64,000 nucleotides of DNA from Pseudomonas sp. UBA4617 (GTDB lineage Bacteria; Pseudomonadota; Gammaproteobacteria; Pseudomonadales; Pseudomonadaceae). The translations under genes were made by a program, and so were the position numbers. The stretch is from assembly GCF_002386445.1 (NCBI RefSeq), contig NZ_DGIR01000026.1, positions 1 through 64,000 of the forward strand, given 5' to 3'. The notes below the pieces were generated by a model. The model was not told where the DNA came from, ran no database searches, and was given only the letters and a program-made list of their open reading frames with translations. Positions within the stretch are counted from its first letter, which is position 1. Each line of letters opens with the position of its first letter. Below are positions 45,347 through 56,203 of the stretch, piece by piece.

Positions 45347-45751
45347 GTGAAAGCGTGGATCTTGATGGTGCTGGCGCTGCTGCTGCCGGCTGCGGCCATG
45401 GCCGAGGAAGCCAAGGAAGGGGCGCCCAAGGTCGCCTACATCAGCCTGAGCCCGCCCTTTGTTGGCAACTATGCCCTCGACGGCAGCCCGCGGCTGCGCG
45501 TGTACAAGGCCGATGTGGCCCTGCGCGTGACCGGCGACGAAGCCGCCAAGGCGGTGAAGCACCACGAGCCGCTGATCCGCAACCAGCTGGTGGCGCTGTT
45601 CACCCAGCAGTCGGTGGAAAGCATGAGCAATGTCGAGGCCAAGGAGCATCTGCGCCAGGAGGCGCTGAAGCAGGTGCAACAGGTGATGGAAGCGGAAGAG
45701 GGCAAACCGATCGTCGAAGACCTGCTGTTCAACAACCTGATCGTGCAGTGA
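45347..45751 (+). CDS. FliL-like secreted or membrane-anchored protein
   Basis: A 134-residue protein that starts at GTG behind a strong GAGGAG seven bases upstream; an ATG frame at 45290 is unlikely. A signal or anchor helix (MKAWILMVLALLLPAAAMAEE) is followed by a domain resembling FliL: YISLSPPFVGNYALDG, LRVYKADVALRVTGDEAAKAVKHHEPLIRNQLVALFTQQS. FliL proteins associate with the flagellar stator, but there are no flagellar genes here, so this is a FliL-family paralogue of unknown role acting in the periplasm. Confidence 0.82.
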   Translation: MKAWILMVLALLLPAAAMAEEAKEGAPKVAYISLSPPFVGNYALDGSPRLRVYKADVALRVTGDEAAKAVKHHEPLIRNQLVALFTQQSVESMSNVEAKEHLRQEALKQVQQVMEAEEGKPIVEDLLFNNLIVQ

Positions 45752-45808
45752 CCTGCGAGCCCTGGTCCCCGTGCGACTACGGGGGCCTGCATAGGCCTGG
45801 CGCCCTGT

Positions 45809-46921
45809 TCAGGACGCCAGGCTACGGCGAAACCGTGCCAGGGCCACGCCGAAGAACACCAGGCCAATCACGGCCAGTGCCAGGATGTCCGGCCACACTA
45901 CTGTCCACCCGGCATCACGGAACAGGATCGCCGCGCCAAGGCTGACGAAGTGCGTCGATGGCGAGCCCTGCATCACCCATTGCAACCATTGCGGCATGCT
46001 GTCCAGTGGTGTGCTGCCACCAGACAGCAATAGCATCGGAATGATCACCGGGATCGCCAGCAGGCCGAACTGCGGTGTCGAACGCGCCAGGGTGGCGAGG
46101 AAGATGCCCAAGGCTGTGCTGGCGAACAAGTACAGCGCGGTCACCGCCAGAAACAACCCCATCGAGCCGGCCAGCGGCACACCCAGTGCCCCCTTGACCA
46201 CCACCACCAGCGAAATCCAGGTGCAGATCACCACCACCAGCGCATTGCTGGCGATTTTCGCCAGCATGATTTCCAGGGCGGTCAGCGGCAGCACCAGCAG
46301 ATGGTCGAGGGTGCCATGTTCGCGCTCGCGCAGCAGTGCGGTGCCTGTGAGGACGATCGCCAGGATGGTGATGTTGTTGACAATCTGGATCACCGCCAGG
46401 AACCAGCCACCCTCCAGGTTGGGGTTGAACAGGGCCTTGGCATTGATTGCTATCGGGCTCTGGATATCCGCCCGCTGGCCGTAGTCGAGCAACTCGCGTT
46501 CGAAGATGCGGTTGATATAGCCGGCGCCCATGAACGCCTGGCTCATGGCGGTGGCATCGACGTTGATCTGCAGCTCCGGCGAGCGCCCGGCCAGCAGGTC
46601 GCTCTGGAAGTTCACCGGCACATTGACGACGAAGGTGTACTGGCCGCTGTCCATGGCCTGGTCCAGGCGCTCCGGAGCCAGCGCCACGGCAGGCTGGAAC
46701 TCGGGTGGTTGCAAGGCTTCGCTGAGCTTGCGGGATAGCAGGCTGTGGTCTTCGTCGACCACCGCGACGCTGGCATTGTGCACGCCGATCACCGAACCGG
46801 CTGCCGGCATGTAGATGGCTACGCTGAAGGCGTACAGCAGGAACAGCAGCAATACGCTGTCATGGCGCAGGCTGCTCAGTTCCTTGAGGCCCAGGCGCAG
46901 GGTGTGGCTGAGGTGCGACAT
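45809..46921 (-). CDS. ABC-2 transporter permease (YhhJ-like)
   Basis: A 370-residue inner-membrane protein. An N-terminal helix (LLLFLLYAFSVAIYMPAAGS) and a large periplasmic domain are followed by five or six C-terminal helices with the ABC-2 signature LREREHGTLDHLLVLPLTALEIMLAKI. It is the last gene of the hlyD-rbbA-permease operon (1-bp gap to rbbA) and would form a channel with the RbbA-like membrane half. The exported substrate is unknown. Confidence 0.9.
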   Translation of the reverse strand: MSHLSHTLRLGLKELSSLRHDSVLLLFLLYAFSVAIYMPAAGSVIGVHNASVAVVDEDHSLLSRKLSEALQPPEFQPAVALAPERLDQAMDSGQYTFVVNVPVNFQSDLLAGRSPELQINVDATAMSQAFMGAGYINRIFERELLDYGQRADIQSPIAINAKALFNPNLEGGWFLAVIQIVNNITILAIVLTGTALLREREHGTLDHLLVLPLTALEIMLAKIASNALVVVICTWISLVVVVKGALGVPLAGSMGLFLAVTALYLFASTALGIFLATLARSTPQFGLLAIPVIIPMLLLSGGSTPLDSMPQWLQWVMQGSPSTHFVSLGAAILFRDAGWTVVWPDILALAVIGLVFFGVALARFRRSLAS

Positions 46922-46922
46922 G

Positions 46923-49643
46923 TCAGGCTTCCTGCTTCTTCAGCATGGCCAGGCTGAGGCCGGTGAATGCGGCGAAGAAGCCCAGCAGGATCAGGCACTG
47001 CGGCCACAGTTCGCGCAGGCCCAGCGCCTTGGTGAAGGTGCCCACCGCAATATCGAGAAAGTAGCCCGCCGGGAACAGCTGGCCCATTACTGCCGCTGCA
47101 CCGTCCAGCGACGAGCGTGGCACGATCAGGCCGGAAAACTGGATGGTCGGCAGGCTGGTGATGATCATGGTGCCAAGGATGGCGGCGATCTGGGTGCGAG
47201 TGAAGGCCGATATCAGCAGGCCCAGGCTGGTGGTTGCCAGCAGGTATGCCACGCCGCCACAGGCCAGGGCCAGCACGCTGCCCTTGAGCGGTACGGCGAA
47301 CAGCCAGCGGTTCATCGCCACCAGCAGCGCCAGGTTGACCAGGCTCACGGCCAGGTAGGGCATCTGTTTGCCGAGCAGGAACTCCAGGCGGGTGAGCGGT
47401 GTGGCGTAGAAGTTGGTGATGGCGCCAAGCTCCTTCTCGCGGACGATGCCCAGCGCCGTAAGCATGGCTGGGATGAAGGCCAGGATCAGTGCCATCACAC
47501 CCGGGCCGATGGCATTCACGCTGACCACGTCCTGGTTGTAGCGAAAACGTGTTTCCAGGCGCACCAGGTCCTGGCGTGGCTGTGGCTGTCTGCTGGCCTT
47601 CGCCAGCTGTTCGAGGTTGGCCTGGTGCACGGCTTCCACGTAGTTGCGGCTGGTTTCGGCACGGAACGGCATGCCGCCGTCGAGCCAGGCGGCCACCACC
47701 GGTTGGCGACCGGCATACAGGTCGCGGCCAAAGCCGGGCGGAATTTCCAGCGCCAGCTTGATTTCCGAGCGCTGCAGGCGCTGGTGCATGTCGCGGGCGT
47801 CGCTGATGAGCGGTTGCTCGGCGAAATAGCGAGAGCCACGGAAGGCTTCGAGGTAGGCGCGGCTTTGCGGGCTCTGGTCCTGGTCGTATACGGCGAAGGC
47901 GAGGTTTTCCACATCCAGCGAAATGCCGTAGCCAAAGATCACCATCATGAACATCGCGCCCAGCAGGGCAAATGCCAGGCGCACCTTGTCGCGCAGCAAT
48001 TCCTTGCCCTCGCGGCTGGCCACGGCCAGCAGGCGCCGCAGACTGAAGCGCTGGCGTAACGCTGGTACTGGCGTGGCAGCCTGCTCCAGCACGCTGGTGT
48101 CGGTGGCTTGCGGGGCCAGCTCCTGGGCCTGTTCCAGGCAGCGTACGAACGCGTCTTCCAAGGTGTCGCCCTGGTATTGGCGTTGCAGGGCATCGGGTGT
48201 GTCGCAAGCCAGTACCCGACCGGCATGCATCAGTGAGATGCGGTCGCAGCGCTGGGCTTCGTTCATGAAGTGGGTGGACAGGAAAATGGTTACGCCCTGC
48301 CCGCGCGACAGTTCCACCAGCAGGCGCCAGAAGTCGTCGCGGGCGGCCGGGTCGACACCGGAGGTGGGTTCGTCGAGGATCAGCACTTCCGGACGGTGCA
48401 ATACCGCGACCGCCAGCGACAGGCGCTGGCGCAGGCCGAGGGGCAGGGCGCCGGACGGCTGGTCGGCAATGGCGCCGAGGTCGAAGCGCTCGATCAGCTC
48501 ATCGATGCGTTGGGCGGTTTCTGCCTTGGGCAGGTCGAACAGGCGCGCGTGCAGGGTCAGGTTCTGCCGGGTGCTGAGTTCACCATACAGCGAAAAACTC
48601 TGCGACATGAAACCGACCCGCTTGCGTGTGGCCAGGTCGCTGGCATCCACCGGGCGGCCAAGCAGGCTGGCGCTGCCCTCACTGGCCGGCATCAGCCCGG
48701 TGAGCACTTTCATGGTGGTGGTCTTGCCGCAGCCGTTGGAGCCTAGAAAGCCGAAGATTTCCCCGCGGCCAATGGCGAAACTCACCTTGTTCACCGCCGT
48801 GAAGTCGCCAAAACGCAAGGTCAGGTCATGGGCCTCGATCGCCACCGGGCCGTCAGACGCCGGACGTGGCGGGATCCTCAACGGCGGGTGTTGCGCCTTG
48901 CCCGTGCCCTGGTAATGGGTGAAGGCGTCATCCAGCTTGCCGCTGGGGGTGGCCGCAGCCAGTTCGTGGCTAGGCCCGGCGGCCAGCAAGCGGCCGCCAT
49001 CGAGCATCAGGCAATGTTCGAACTGTTCGGCTTCCTCCATGTAGGCGGTGGCCACCAACAGGGTGAGCTGCGGGCGTTGTGCGCGAACCTGTTCGATCAG
49101 CTTCCAGAAGCGCCGCCGTGACAGCGGGTCGACGCCGGTGGTCGGCTCATCGAGGATCAGCAGGTCCGGCTCGTGGATCAACGCGCAACACAGGCCCAGT
49201 TTCTGTTTCATGCCGCCTGACAACTTGCCCGCCGGGCGCTCGGCGAAGCGCTGCAGGTCGGTAGCCTGTAGCAGTTTGGCCATGCGCTGCTCGCATTCAC
49301 GGCGGCCCAGGCCGAAAAGGGTGGCAAAAAAGCGGATGTTCTCGCTGATCGACAGTTCTGGATAGAGGTTGTTGCCCAGCCCTTGCGGCATGAACGCCAC
49401 TTTAGGGTACAGCGCCGCGCGGTGGTGTCGCTGGCGGATTGAACCACCCAACACCTGCAGTTCACCCTTTTGCAGGCGCTTGACCCCGGCGATCAGGCCC
49501 AGCAGCGTCGACTTGCCAGCCCCGTCCGGGCCGATCAGCGCGCAGCGAGTGCCGGCTGGCAGGCTGAAGCCGACGGTTTGCAGGGCAACCAGGTCGCCAT
49601 AGCAATGGCTGATGCCTTCAGCCAGCAGTGCCGGGGTGTTCAT
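46923..49643 (-). CDS. rbbA: RbbA-like fused ABC exporter: two ATPases plus permease
   Basis: A 906-residue protein. ATPase 1 (about 5-225) has Walker A LIGPDGAGKSTLL and signature KLSGGMKQKLG. ATPase 2 (about 265-490) has FGFLGSNGCGKTTTMK, but its signature is degenerate (GALPLGLRQRL in place of LSGGQ); both keep LILDEPTxGVDP. From about 530 the protein is an ABC-2 membrane domain ending in six helices. E. coli RbbA is reported as ribosome-associated, but the layout with HlyD and permease genes argues for export. hlyD overlaps its start by 4 bp. Confidence 0.9.
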   Translation of the reverse strand: MNTPALLAEGISHCYGDLVALQTVGFSLPAGTRCALIGPDGAGKSTLLGLIAGVKRLQKGELQVLGGSIRQRHHRAALYPKVAFMPQGLGNNLYPELSISENIRFFATLFGLGRRECEQRMAKLLQATDLQRFAERPAGKLSGGMKQKLGLCCALIHEPDLLILDEPTTGVDPLSRRRFWKLIEQVRAQRPQLTLLVATAYMEEAEQFEHCLMLDGGRLLAAGPSHELAAATPSGKLDDAFTHYQGTGKAQHPPLRIPPRPASDGPVAIEAHDLTLRFGDFTAVNKVSFAIGRGEIFGFLGSNGCGKTTTMKVLTGLMPASEGSASLLGRPVDASDLATRKRVGFMSQSFSLYGELSTRQNLTLHARLFDLPKAETAQRIDELIERFDLGAIADQPSGALPLGLRQRLSLAVAVLHRPEVLILDEPTSGVDPAARDDFWRLLVELSRGQGVTIFLSTHFMNEAQRCDRISLMHAGRVLACDTPDALQRQYQGDTLEDAFVRCLEQAQELAPQATDTSVLEQAATPVPALRQRFSLRRLLAVASREGKELLRDKVRLAFALLGAMFMMVIFGYGISLDVENLAFAVYDQDQSPQSRAYLEAFRGSRYFAEQPLISDARDMHQRLQRSEIKLALEIPPGFGRDLYAGRQPVVAAWLDGGMPFRAETSRNYVEAVHQANLEQLAKASRQPQPRQDLVRLETRFRYNQDVVSVNAIGPGVMALILAFIPAMLTALGIVREKELGAITNFYATPLTRLEFLLGKQMPYLAVSLVNLALLVAMNRWLFAVPLKGSVLALACGGVAYLLATTSLGLLISAFTRTQIAAILGTMIITSLPTIQFSGLIVPRSSLDGAAAVMGQLFPAGYFLDIAVGTFTKALGLRELWPQCLILLGFFAAFTGLSLAMLKKQEA

Positions 49644-50599
49644 TGCAGGCTGGCCGGCCAGTCGACCTCAGCCGTGCGTACATAGCCGGCGCCTGGCATG
49701 CCCGGTTTGGCCTGCGGCACGGCGCCCGGGTCACTCAGGCGCAGTTTCACCCGGAACACCAGCTTCTGCCGTTCGTCGCGGGTTTCTACCTGTTTGGGGG
49801 TGAACTGGGCCTTGGCGGCGACGAAGGCTACCTTCGCCGGCAGCGCCTGCTCGGGCAGGGCGTCGAGCACGATGCGTGCCTGATCGCCGACTGTCAGGCG
49901 ACCGCTGGTAGAGGCCGGCAGGTACAGGTTCATGTACTGGTCGCTGGGGTCGATCAGCATCAACACGCGACCGCCGGCACCCAGTACTTCACCGGGTTCG
50001 GCCAGGCGCAGTTGGATGATGCCGTCGATGGGCGCACGCAGGCTGCTGTCGTCGATCTCGCTGCTGAGCTGCGCCACCTGCGCCTCGGCAGCACCGATGG
50101 CAGCCTTGATGGCGGCCAGTTGCGCGCGAGCGGCGACTACCGCTGCGTTTGCCGTGTCGAAGCGCGCCTGTTGCTGGTCGAGCAACTGCTGGCTGGCATA
50201 TTTGCGCTGGAAAATCTCGCGCACACGCTTGAGTTCCTGGCTGGCCAGCAGCAGTTCGCTCTGGCGCAACTGCACGCTGGCCTGGGCGGCGGCGTAGTTT
50301 TCGCGCGCGCGCAGCACTTCGGCCTCGGCCTGGCTGCGTTGGGCTTCCATGGTGCGCGTATCGATACGTGCAAGCAATTGCCCGCGGGTAACCTTGTCGC
50401 CTTCATCGACCAGCACTTCGGCCAGGCGGCCGGGGATTTTGCTGGCGATTTGTACTTCGGTGGCTTCGAGGCGGCCGTTGCCCATGCTCAGGCCTTCAGG
50501 CAACTGGTCGTGCAGCGACTTCCAGTACCCCAGCCCGGCGGCCGCCGCAAGCAGGGCCAGCAGCGCGATGGCGAAGATTCTGGGAGCGTATCGGTTCAT
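49640..50599 (-). CDS. HlyD-family membrane fusion protein (YhiI-like)
   Basis: A 319-residue periplasmic adaptor. The N-terminal anchor (RIFAIALLALLAAAAGLGYW) is followed by a lipoyl half-motif (VQIASKIPGRLAEVLVDEGDKVTRGQLLARID), a coiled-coil hairpin (about 75-190) and the second lipoyl half (LRAPIDGIIQLRLAEPGEVLGAGG). It links the inner-membrane exporter to an outer-membrane channel, not encoded here. It is the first gene of the operon and overlaps rbbA by 4 bp. Confidence 0.92.
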   Translation of the reverse strand: MNRYAPRIFAIALLALLAAAAGLGYWKSLHDQLPEGLSMGNGRLEATEVQIASKIPGRLAEVLVDEGDKVTRGQLLARIDTRTMEAQRSQAEAEVLRARENYAAAQASVQLRQSELLLASQELKRVREIFQRKYASQQLLDQQQARFDTANAAVVAARAQLAAIKAAIGAAEAQVAQLSSEIDDSSLRAPIDGIIQLRLAEPGEVLGAGGRVLMLIDPSDQYMNLYLPASTSGRLTVGDQARIVLDALPEQALPAKVAFVAAKAQFTPKQVETRDERQKLVFRVKLRLSDPGAVPQAKPGMPGAGYVRTAEVDWPASLQ

Positions 50600-50726
50600 C
50601 GTTCTGCATCCTTGCGGTCATGCACACTCCATCATGGTCTGCGGCCATAATTGGTGTGTTGATATCGGTCAAGTCCATGACTGGGCCGCAGGGCGGCCCG
50701 TTTGGTTTATGACCTTAGCCGCAGTT

Positions 50727-51176
50727 TCAACGCAACGCGACAATCACCGCCCATTGCTCCGCAGTCACCGGCATCACCGACAGACGGCTGCCCTTCTGTA
50801 CCAGCGGCAAGTCGGCCAGGCCGGCCTGCTGTTTCAGCCAGCCCAGTTCCAGCACCCGTGGCAGCGTCTGCACATGGGCCACATCCACTGCACTCCACGG
50901 GTTCTTTTCCGGCGTGGCCTTGGCGTCGTAATAAGGACTTTGCGGGTCCAGTGCGGTCGGGTCCGGATAGGCCGCGCGGGTGATTCTGGCAATGCCGGCA
51001 ATGCCCGGTTGCGGGCAGCTGGAGTGGTAGAAGAAAAATTCGTCGCCAACGCTCATCGCGCGCAGAAAGTTACGTGCCTGGTAGTTGCGCACGCCGTCCC
51101 AGCGCGCTTCGCCGAGGCGGCCAAGGGCTTCGATGGAGAGCTCGTCGGGCTCGGACTTCATCAGCCAGTAGGCCAT
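50727..51176 (-). CDS. EVE-domain protein
   Basis: A 149-residue EVE (PUA-like) domain protein starting MAYWLMKSEPDELSIEAL, with WDGVRNYQARNFLRAMSVGDEFFFYHS and the C-terminal VMPVTAEQW. EVE domains read modified bases in DNA or RNA; the ligand here is unknown. AGGAG lies seven bases before the ATG at 51176. It is near ygfA and zapA, as in related genomes. Confidence 0.9.
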   Translation of the reverse strand: MAYWLMKSEPDELSIEALGRLGEARWDGVRNYQARNFLRAMSVGDEFFFYHSSCPQPGIAGIARITRAAYPDPTALDPQSPYYDAKATPEKNPWSAVDVAHVQTLPRVLELGWLKQQAGLADLPLVQKGSRLSVMPVTAEQWAVIVALR

Positions 51177-51354
51177 GAAAGTGCTCCTGAAAAAGTTTGA
51201 AATAACCTGTTGCACGAAACCGACAGCCGGTTGACGTCAAGGTTTGCGTGTAGACGCAGGTTGTCGGAAAATGCGCCCCGATAAAAGCGCGATGCTCCGG
51301 CGGTACCCAGAAAATCGCCGAGTACTGAACAGTTTGCCGGGGGGGCAATCTTCG

Positions 51355-51507
51355 ATGAATCAACGCAACAAGCCAGACTTGCTGTGGGTCCTGGTGTTCA
51401 TTTTCGGCCTGGGCGTGGTCACTACCGGTTATGCGCAAGGGTTCTGGGAGCGCAAGCTGGACAACGCCTACCAGATGCCAGTCGACGCCAGCCAGCCACA
51501 ACGTTGA
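51355..51507 (+). CDS. small single-pass membrane protein
   Basis: A 50-residue protein with one hydrophobic helix (LLWVLVFIFGLGVVTTGYA) between a basic N-terminus (MNQRNKPD) and a polar C-terminus. The start follows GGGGGGGCAATCTTCG, a loose ribosome site. Homologues are conserved in this neighbourhood in pseudomonads as far as I recall. The function is unknown. It is divergent from the EVE gene and convergent with ygfA. Confidence 0.7.
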   Translation: MNQRNKPDLLWVLVFIFGLGVVTTGYAQGFWERKLDNAYQMPVDASQPQR

Positions 51508-51526
51508 TACCCCTCGCTGGCACCCT

Positions 51527-52135
51527 TCAGCGTGGTGCCAGGTACCAGCCACGGTCCGAGACGGTGCCCTGCAGTGGAACATCCCAGCTGGCCTGGGCCA
51601 GTCGCTCGACCTTCTGGCATTCATGCGCCAGCCCTAGCAGCAATGGCTTTTTCCAGGTCTGGCGACGCGCCTGGTAGGCCAGGCTGCGATCATAGAAGCC
51701 GCCGCCCATTCCCAGGCGCCCGCCCACTTCATCGAAACCGACCAGCGGTAGCAGAATCAGGTCCAGCGCCCAGATCGGGCGTTGGCGCTTGCGCTCGGTG
51801 ACAGGCTCGGGAATGCGAAAGCGGTTGGGCAGGAGTTTTTCACCCTGTTCGAAGCGCTGGAATACCATCCGTGTGCGTGGCCAGGCGTGGAGTACCGGCA
51901 GGTAGACACGCTTGCCACGGCGCAGGGCCTCGCGCAGCAGCAGGGCAGGGTCGATCTCGCCGTCATTGGGCAGGTACAGGGCAATGTGCCGGGCCCGGCG
52001 GAACAGCGGGTGTTGCGCCAGCTGACGATACAGGCCGACAGCGGCCTGGCGTTGCTGGGCCGGGGTCAGGGCGCGGCGGGCATTGCGCAGCAGGCGACGA
52101 AGCTGCGGGCGGGTGAGCGGCGCGGTGTCGGTCAT
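51527..52135 (-). CDS. ygfA: 5-formyltetrahydrofolate cyclo-ligase
   Basis: A 202-residue enzyme that converts 5-formyl-THF to 5,10-methenyl-THF using ATP. It has LRRLLRNARRALTPAQQRQAAVGLYRQL, IALYLPNDGEIDP, and the signature LILLPLVGFDEVGGRLGMGGGFYDRSLAYQ. It lies downstream of 6S RNA on the same strand, the ancient ssrS-ygfA arrangement. Start 52135 gives the normal N-terminus; the 11 codons upstream overlap the terminator hairpins of the RNA. Confidence 0.94.
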   Translation of the reverse strand: MTDTAPLTRPQLRRLLRNARRALTPAQQRQAAVGLYRQLAQHPLFRRARHIALYLPNDGEIDPALLLREALRRGKRVYLPVLHAWPRTRMVFQRFEQGEKLLPNRFRIPEPVTERKRQRPIWALDLILLPLVGFDEVGGRLGMGGGFYDRSLAYQARRQTWKKPLLLGLAHECQKVERLAQASWDVPLQGTVSDRGWYLAPR

Positions 52136-52157
52136 GGCACGAGCGGTCCCAAGTGCG

Positions 52158-52208
52158 TTGGCCGGCATGGCCGGCCAAAACGAATTGCCCGCCGGTAGAG
52201 GCGGGCAA
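52158..52208 (-). terminator. tandem hairpins after 6S RNA
   Basis: TTGCCCGCC / GGCGGGCAA (52185-52208) followed on the minus strand by TTCGTTTT is a good terminator. A second stem TTGGCCGGC / GCCGGCCAA (52158-52178) follows and overlaps the ygfA upstream region. Confidence 0.75.
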
Positions 52209-52219
52209 GAGAATTCAGG

Positions 52220-52395
52220 CTCCCCGACAAGACCGCTATCGGTGTAGCCCTTGAACCCGAAAGTTCAAGGTGGAGATTGCAGGGGGCGTTAAGGCTTTCC
52301 GTCGGGCGGACATGCACACCGGCCCCAGCGTGCAACCCCCGTGGTTGTGCGTATCGGCTCAGGGACATAACCGACTGGCGCATCCCCCAGGGAGT
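52220..52395 (-). ncRNA. ssrS: 6S RNA (SsrS)
   Basis: The position between zapA and ygfA is the classic 6S locus. Minus-strand ends CTCCC (52395) and GGGGAG (52220 side) pair to close a long rod of about 176 nt. CTGGGGGATGCGCCAGTCGG pairs loosely with CCGATAGCGGTCTTGTC, and the hairpin CTTGAACTTTCGGGTTCAAG is present. A TATACT -10 with extended TGG lies 7 bp upstream. 6S RNA mimics an open promoter and holds sigma-70 RNA polymerase in stationary phase. Exact ends are estimates. Confidence 0.88.
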
Positions 52396-52401
52396 GGCGC
52401 C

Positions 52402-52407
52402 AGTATA
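52402..52407 (-). promoter_or_regulatory. 6S RNA promoter -10 element
   Basis: TATACT on the minus strand, preceded by TGG, lies 7 bp before the inferred 5' end and just after the zapA stop. Confidence 0.7.
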
Positions 52408-52413
52408 CCAACC

Positions 52414-52734
52414 TCAGCCGATTTTGGTATCCGCATCGTCGGACAGCGCCTGGTCGACCCGCTCCAGCAGGTCGCGCACCTGTTCGCGGGTGGTGCCGCC
52501 AGCCGGCGCATCGTTGCGCTCGTCCTGGCGGTGCAGCATTTCGTGGGTGATGTTCAACGCAGCCATGACCGCGATGCGGTCGGCGCCGATCACCTTGCCG
52601 CTGCTGCGGATCTCGCGCATCTTGCCGTCCAGGTAGCGCGCCGCGCTGACCAGGTTGTTGCGCTCTTCCGGCGGGCAGATGATCGAGTATTCCTTGTCGA
52701 GGATCTGCACGGTGACGCTATTGCTTGAACTCAT
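52414..52734 (-). CDS. zapA: cell division protein ZapA
   Basis: A 106-residue FtsZ-associated protein: VTVQILDKEYSIICPPEERNNLVSAARYLDGKM followed by a helix (DRIAVMAALNITHEMLHRQ). It bundles FtsZ at the Z-ring. Start 52734 (MSSSNSVTVQ) is canonical; the upstream 80 codons overlap the next gene's frame. It overlaps the ZapB-like gene by 4 bp, and 6S RNA follows immediately. Confidence 0.95.
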   Translation of the reverse strand: MSSSNSVTVQILDKEYSIICPPEERNNLVSAARYLDGKMREIRSSGKVIGADRIAVMAALNITHEMLHRQDERNDAPAGGTTREQVRDLLERVDQALSDDADTKIG

Positions 52735-52949
52735 GAGTCTTGCTCCAGAGCCTTGAGGCGTAAAATCATCGACTCGACCTTGCGCCTGGCGATCTCGTTC
52801 TTTTCGATGAGGTGGGCGCGCTCTTCGCGCCAGGATTTTTCCTGAGCTACTAGGAGTGCATTTTGCCGTTTTAGTTGCTCGACGCGTTGGATCAGCAACT
52901 CGAATCGGCTCATCAGTGCCTGCAGGTCGTTCTCTTGCGTGGGTTGCAC
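52731..52949 (-). CDS. small coiled-coil protein (TIGR02449/ZapB-like)
   Basis: A 72-residue protein, almost wholly a coiled coil (LMSRFELLIQRVEQLKRQNALLVAQE and onward). It begins at GTG with GGAG eight bases upstream. It overlaps zapA by ATGA, so it is translated just before it. Members of this family sit beside zapA throughout Pseudomonas and are assumed to help division; direct evidence is lacking. Confidence 0.85.
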   Translation of the reverse strand: MQPTQENDLQALMSRFELLIQRVEQLKRQNALLVAQEKSWREERAHLIEKNEIARRKVESMILRLKALEQDS

Positions 52950-53097
52950 TCGATTCGCTCCGTCGTTGAGTCACCGTGGCGATGTGATGCCTCTGCCCGG
53001 GTGGCGACGGCCAGTGCCGATGGTCTTGGCGCGCCTGCCGGTGCTAGGATACAAGGTCTCCATTCTAGTCATTGCGCCGTCTGGCGCCTAGCTGCCC

Positions 53098-53652
53098 ATG
53101 CCCAATACCCAATCGCCTTACGTTGCCTTCGCCATGCTGCTGTCCAGCAATGGCCATCCTGTCACCCCGGCCGAACTGCACGGCCTGCTGATCGGCCGCA
53201 GTTGCGCCGGTGCCGGCTTCGACGCCGAAGGCTGGCTGGCCGATGCCGCCCAGCTGCTGGAAACCGAGCCTGGCGACACTGTGCGCAACGCGCTGGTCGG
53301 CCTGCAGGAAATGGTCAAGGGCGAGCTGACCAGCGACGACATGGCGATCGTCCTGCTGCTGCCTTCCGACGACGCCGCCCTGGGCGACCGCGCCACCGCG
53401 CTGGGCCAGTGGTGCCAGGGTTTCATTACCGGGTTCGGTCTGAATGCCGGTGGCAAGGACCTGTCCAGCGAGGCCAAGGAAGTGCTGCAGGACCTGGTGG
53501 CCATCTCCCAGGTCCAGGAAGCCCTCGAAGAGTCCGAAGACGGCGAGAGCGACTACATGGAGGTCATGGAGTACCTGCGTGTGGCGCCGTTGCTGCTGTT
53601 CTCCGAGCTGGCCAAGCCGGCCGCTCCCGCGCCCAAGCCATCGTTGCACTGA
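53098..53652 (+). CDS. UPF0149 (YgfB/YecA) family protein
   Basis: A 184-residue protein: [35 protein letters not shown] at the start, and [12 protein letters not shown] with [17 protein letters not shown] in the second half. The YgfB fold is all helical; in P. aeruginosa YgfB represses the AlpA lysis and antibiotic-resistance pathway. It heads the pepP-ubiH operon, 20 bp before pepP, and is divergent from the ZapB-like gene. Confidence 0.92.
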   Translation: MPNTQSPYVAFAMLLSSNGHPVTPAELHGLLIGRSCAGAGFDAEGWLADAAQLLETEPGDTVRNALVGLQEMVKGELTSDDMAIVLLLPSDDAALGDRATALGQWCQGFITGFGLNAGGKDLSSEAKEVLQDLVAISQVQEALEESEDGESDYMEVMEYLRVAPLLLFSELAKPAAPAPKPSLH

Positions 53653-53672
53653 TCAACCGGGGTAGTCTGCCC

Positions 53673-55003
<1,331 letters not shown>

Positions 55004-55007
<4 letters not shown>

Positions 55008-56203
55008 ACCGGATGAACCTGGCGATCATCGGTGGCGGCCTGGTCGGGGCAAGCCTGGCGCTGGCCCTGCAGGCCGGGGCCAAGGCGCGCGGCTGGAATA
55101 TCCTGCTGATCGAGCCGTTCGCCCCCGGCGACAGTTTTCAGCCCAGCTACGATGCGCGCTCGTCGGCGCTGTCGTTCGGCACCCGGCAGATCTACCAGCA
55201 GTTGGGCTTGTGGCAGGTGATCGAGCGCCGCGCCGAGCCAATCCGGCAGATCCATGTTTCCGACCGTGGCCGCTTCGGCGCTACTCGCCTGGATGCCCAG
55301 GAAGAAGGCGTGCCGGCGCTGGGCTACGTGGTGGAGAACGCCTGGCTGGGCCAATGCCTGTGGCAAGGGCTGGACAGCGAAGTGGTGAGCTGGCGCTGCC
55401 CGGCGGAAGTGACCTCGATGCAGGCAATCGAAGGTGGCTACCGGTTGATGCTGAACGACGACACCACGCTGGAATGCGACCTGGCGGTGCTCGCCGACGG
55501 CGGTCGCTCCGGCCTGCGTGAACAGCTGGGCATCCATGTGCGCCACACGCCATATCAACAAAGCGCGTTGATCGCCAATATCACCCCCGGCGAGGCCCAC
55601 GGCGGCCAGGCCTTCGAGCGTTTCACCGAAGACGGCCCCATGGCCTTGCTGCCGATGCCGGAAAACCGTTGCGCCCTGGTCTGGACCCGCCAGGGCATGG
55701 ATGCGCGGCGCCTGGCCGATATCGACGAGCGCCATTTCCTGCGCGAGTTGCAGGCAGTGTTCGGCTACCGCCTGGGCGCGCTGCGCCAGGTCGGCGCGCG
55801 GCACCTCTATCCGCTGTCGCTGATCGAGTCCGAGGAGCAGGTGCGGCCGCATCTGGTGGTGCTGGGCAACGCCGCGCACAGCCTGCACCCCATCGCCGGG
55901 CAGGGCTTCAACCTGTCGCTGCGTGACGTGCAGGCGCTGGCCGAGGCACTGCTGGCCGGCCCGCAGCGGCCTGGCGACCTGACCACCTTGCTGGCTTATC
56001 AGCAGCGCCAGCGCCTGGACCAGGCCCTGACCATCGGTTTCTCCGATCAGGTTACCCGCCTGTTTGGCAGCAGCCAGCCGTTGCTGGCTGCCGGACGAAA
56101 CTTCGGGCTGCTCGGGCTCGACCTGCTGCCGCCGGCGAAAAGCTGGTTTGCCCGCCAGGCCATGGGCCTGGGTACCCGCCCCGATTCGCGGGGGCAGCCA
56201 TGA
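55004..56203 (+). CDS. ubiH: 2-octaprenyl-6-methoxyphenol hydroxylase UbiH
   Basis: A 399-residue FAD monooxygenase. The dinucleotide motif is AIIGGGLVGASLALALQ, the DG motif CDLAVLADGGRSGLREQLG, and the GD motif is seen as VVLGNAAHSLHPIAGQGFNLSLRD, where the second residue of the usual GDAAH is Asn. Since Asn occurs naturally in UbiH, this is normal. It hydroxylates a ubiquinone ring position. It overlaps both neighbours by ATGA. Confidence 0.93.
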
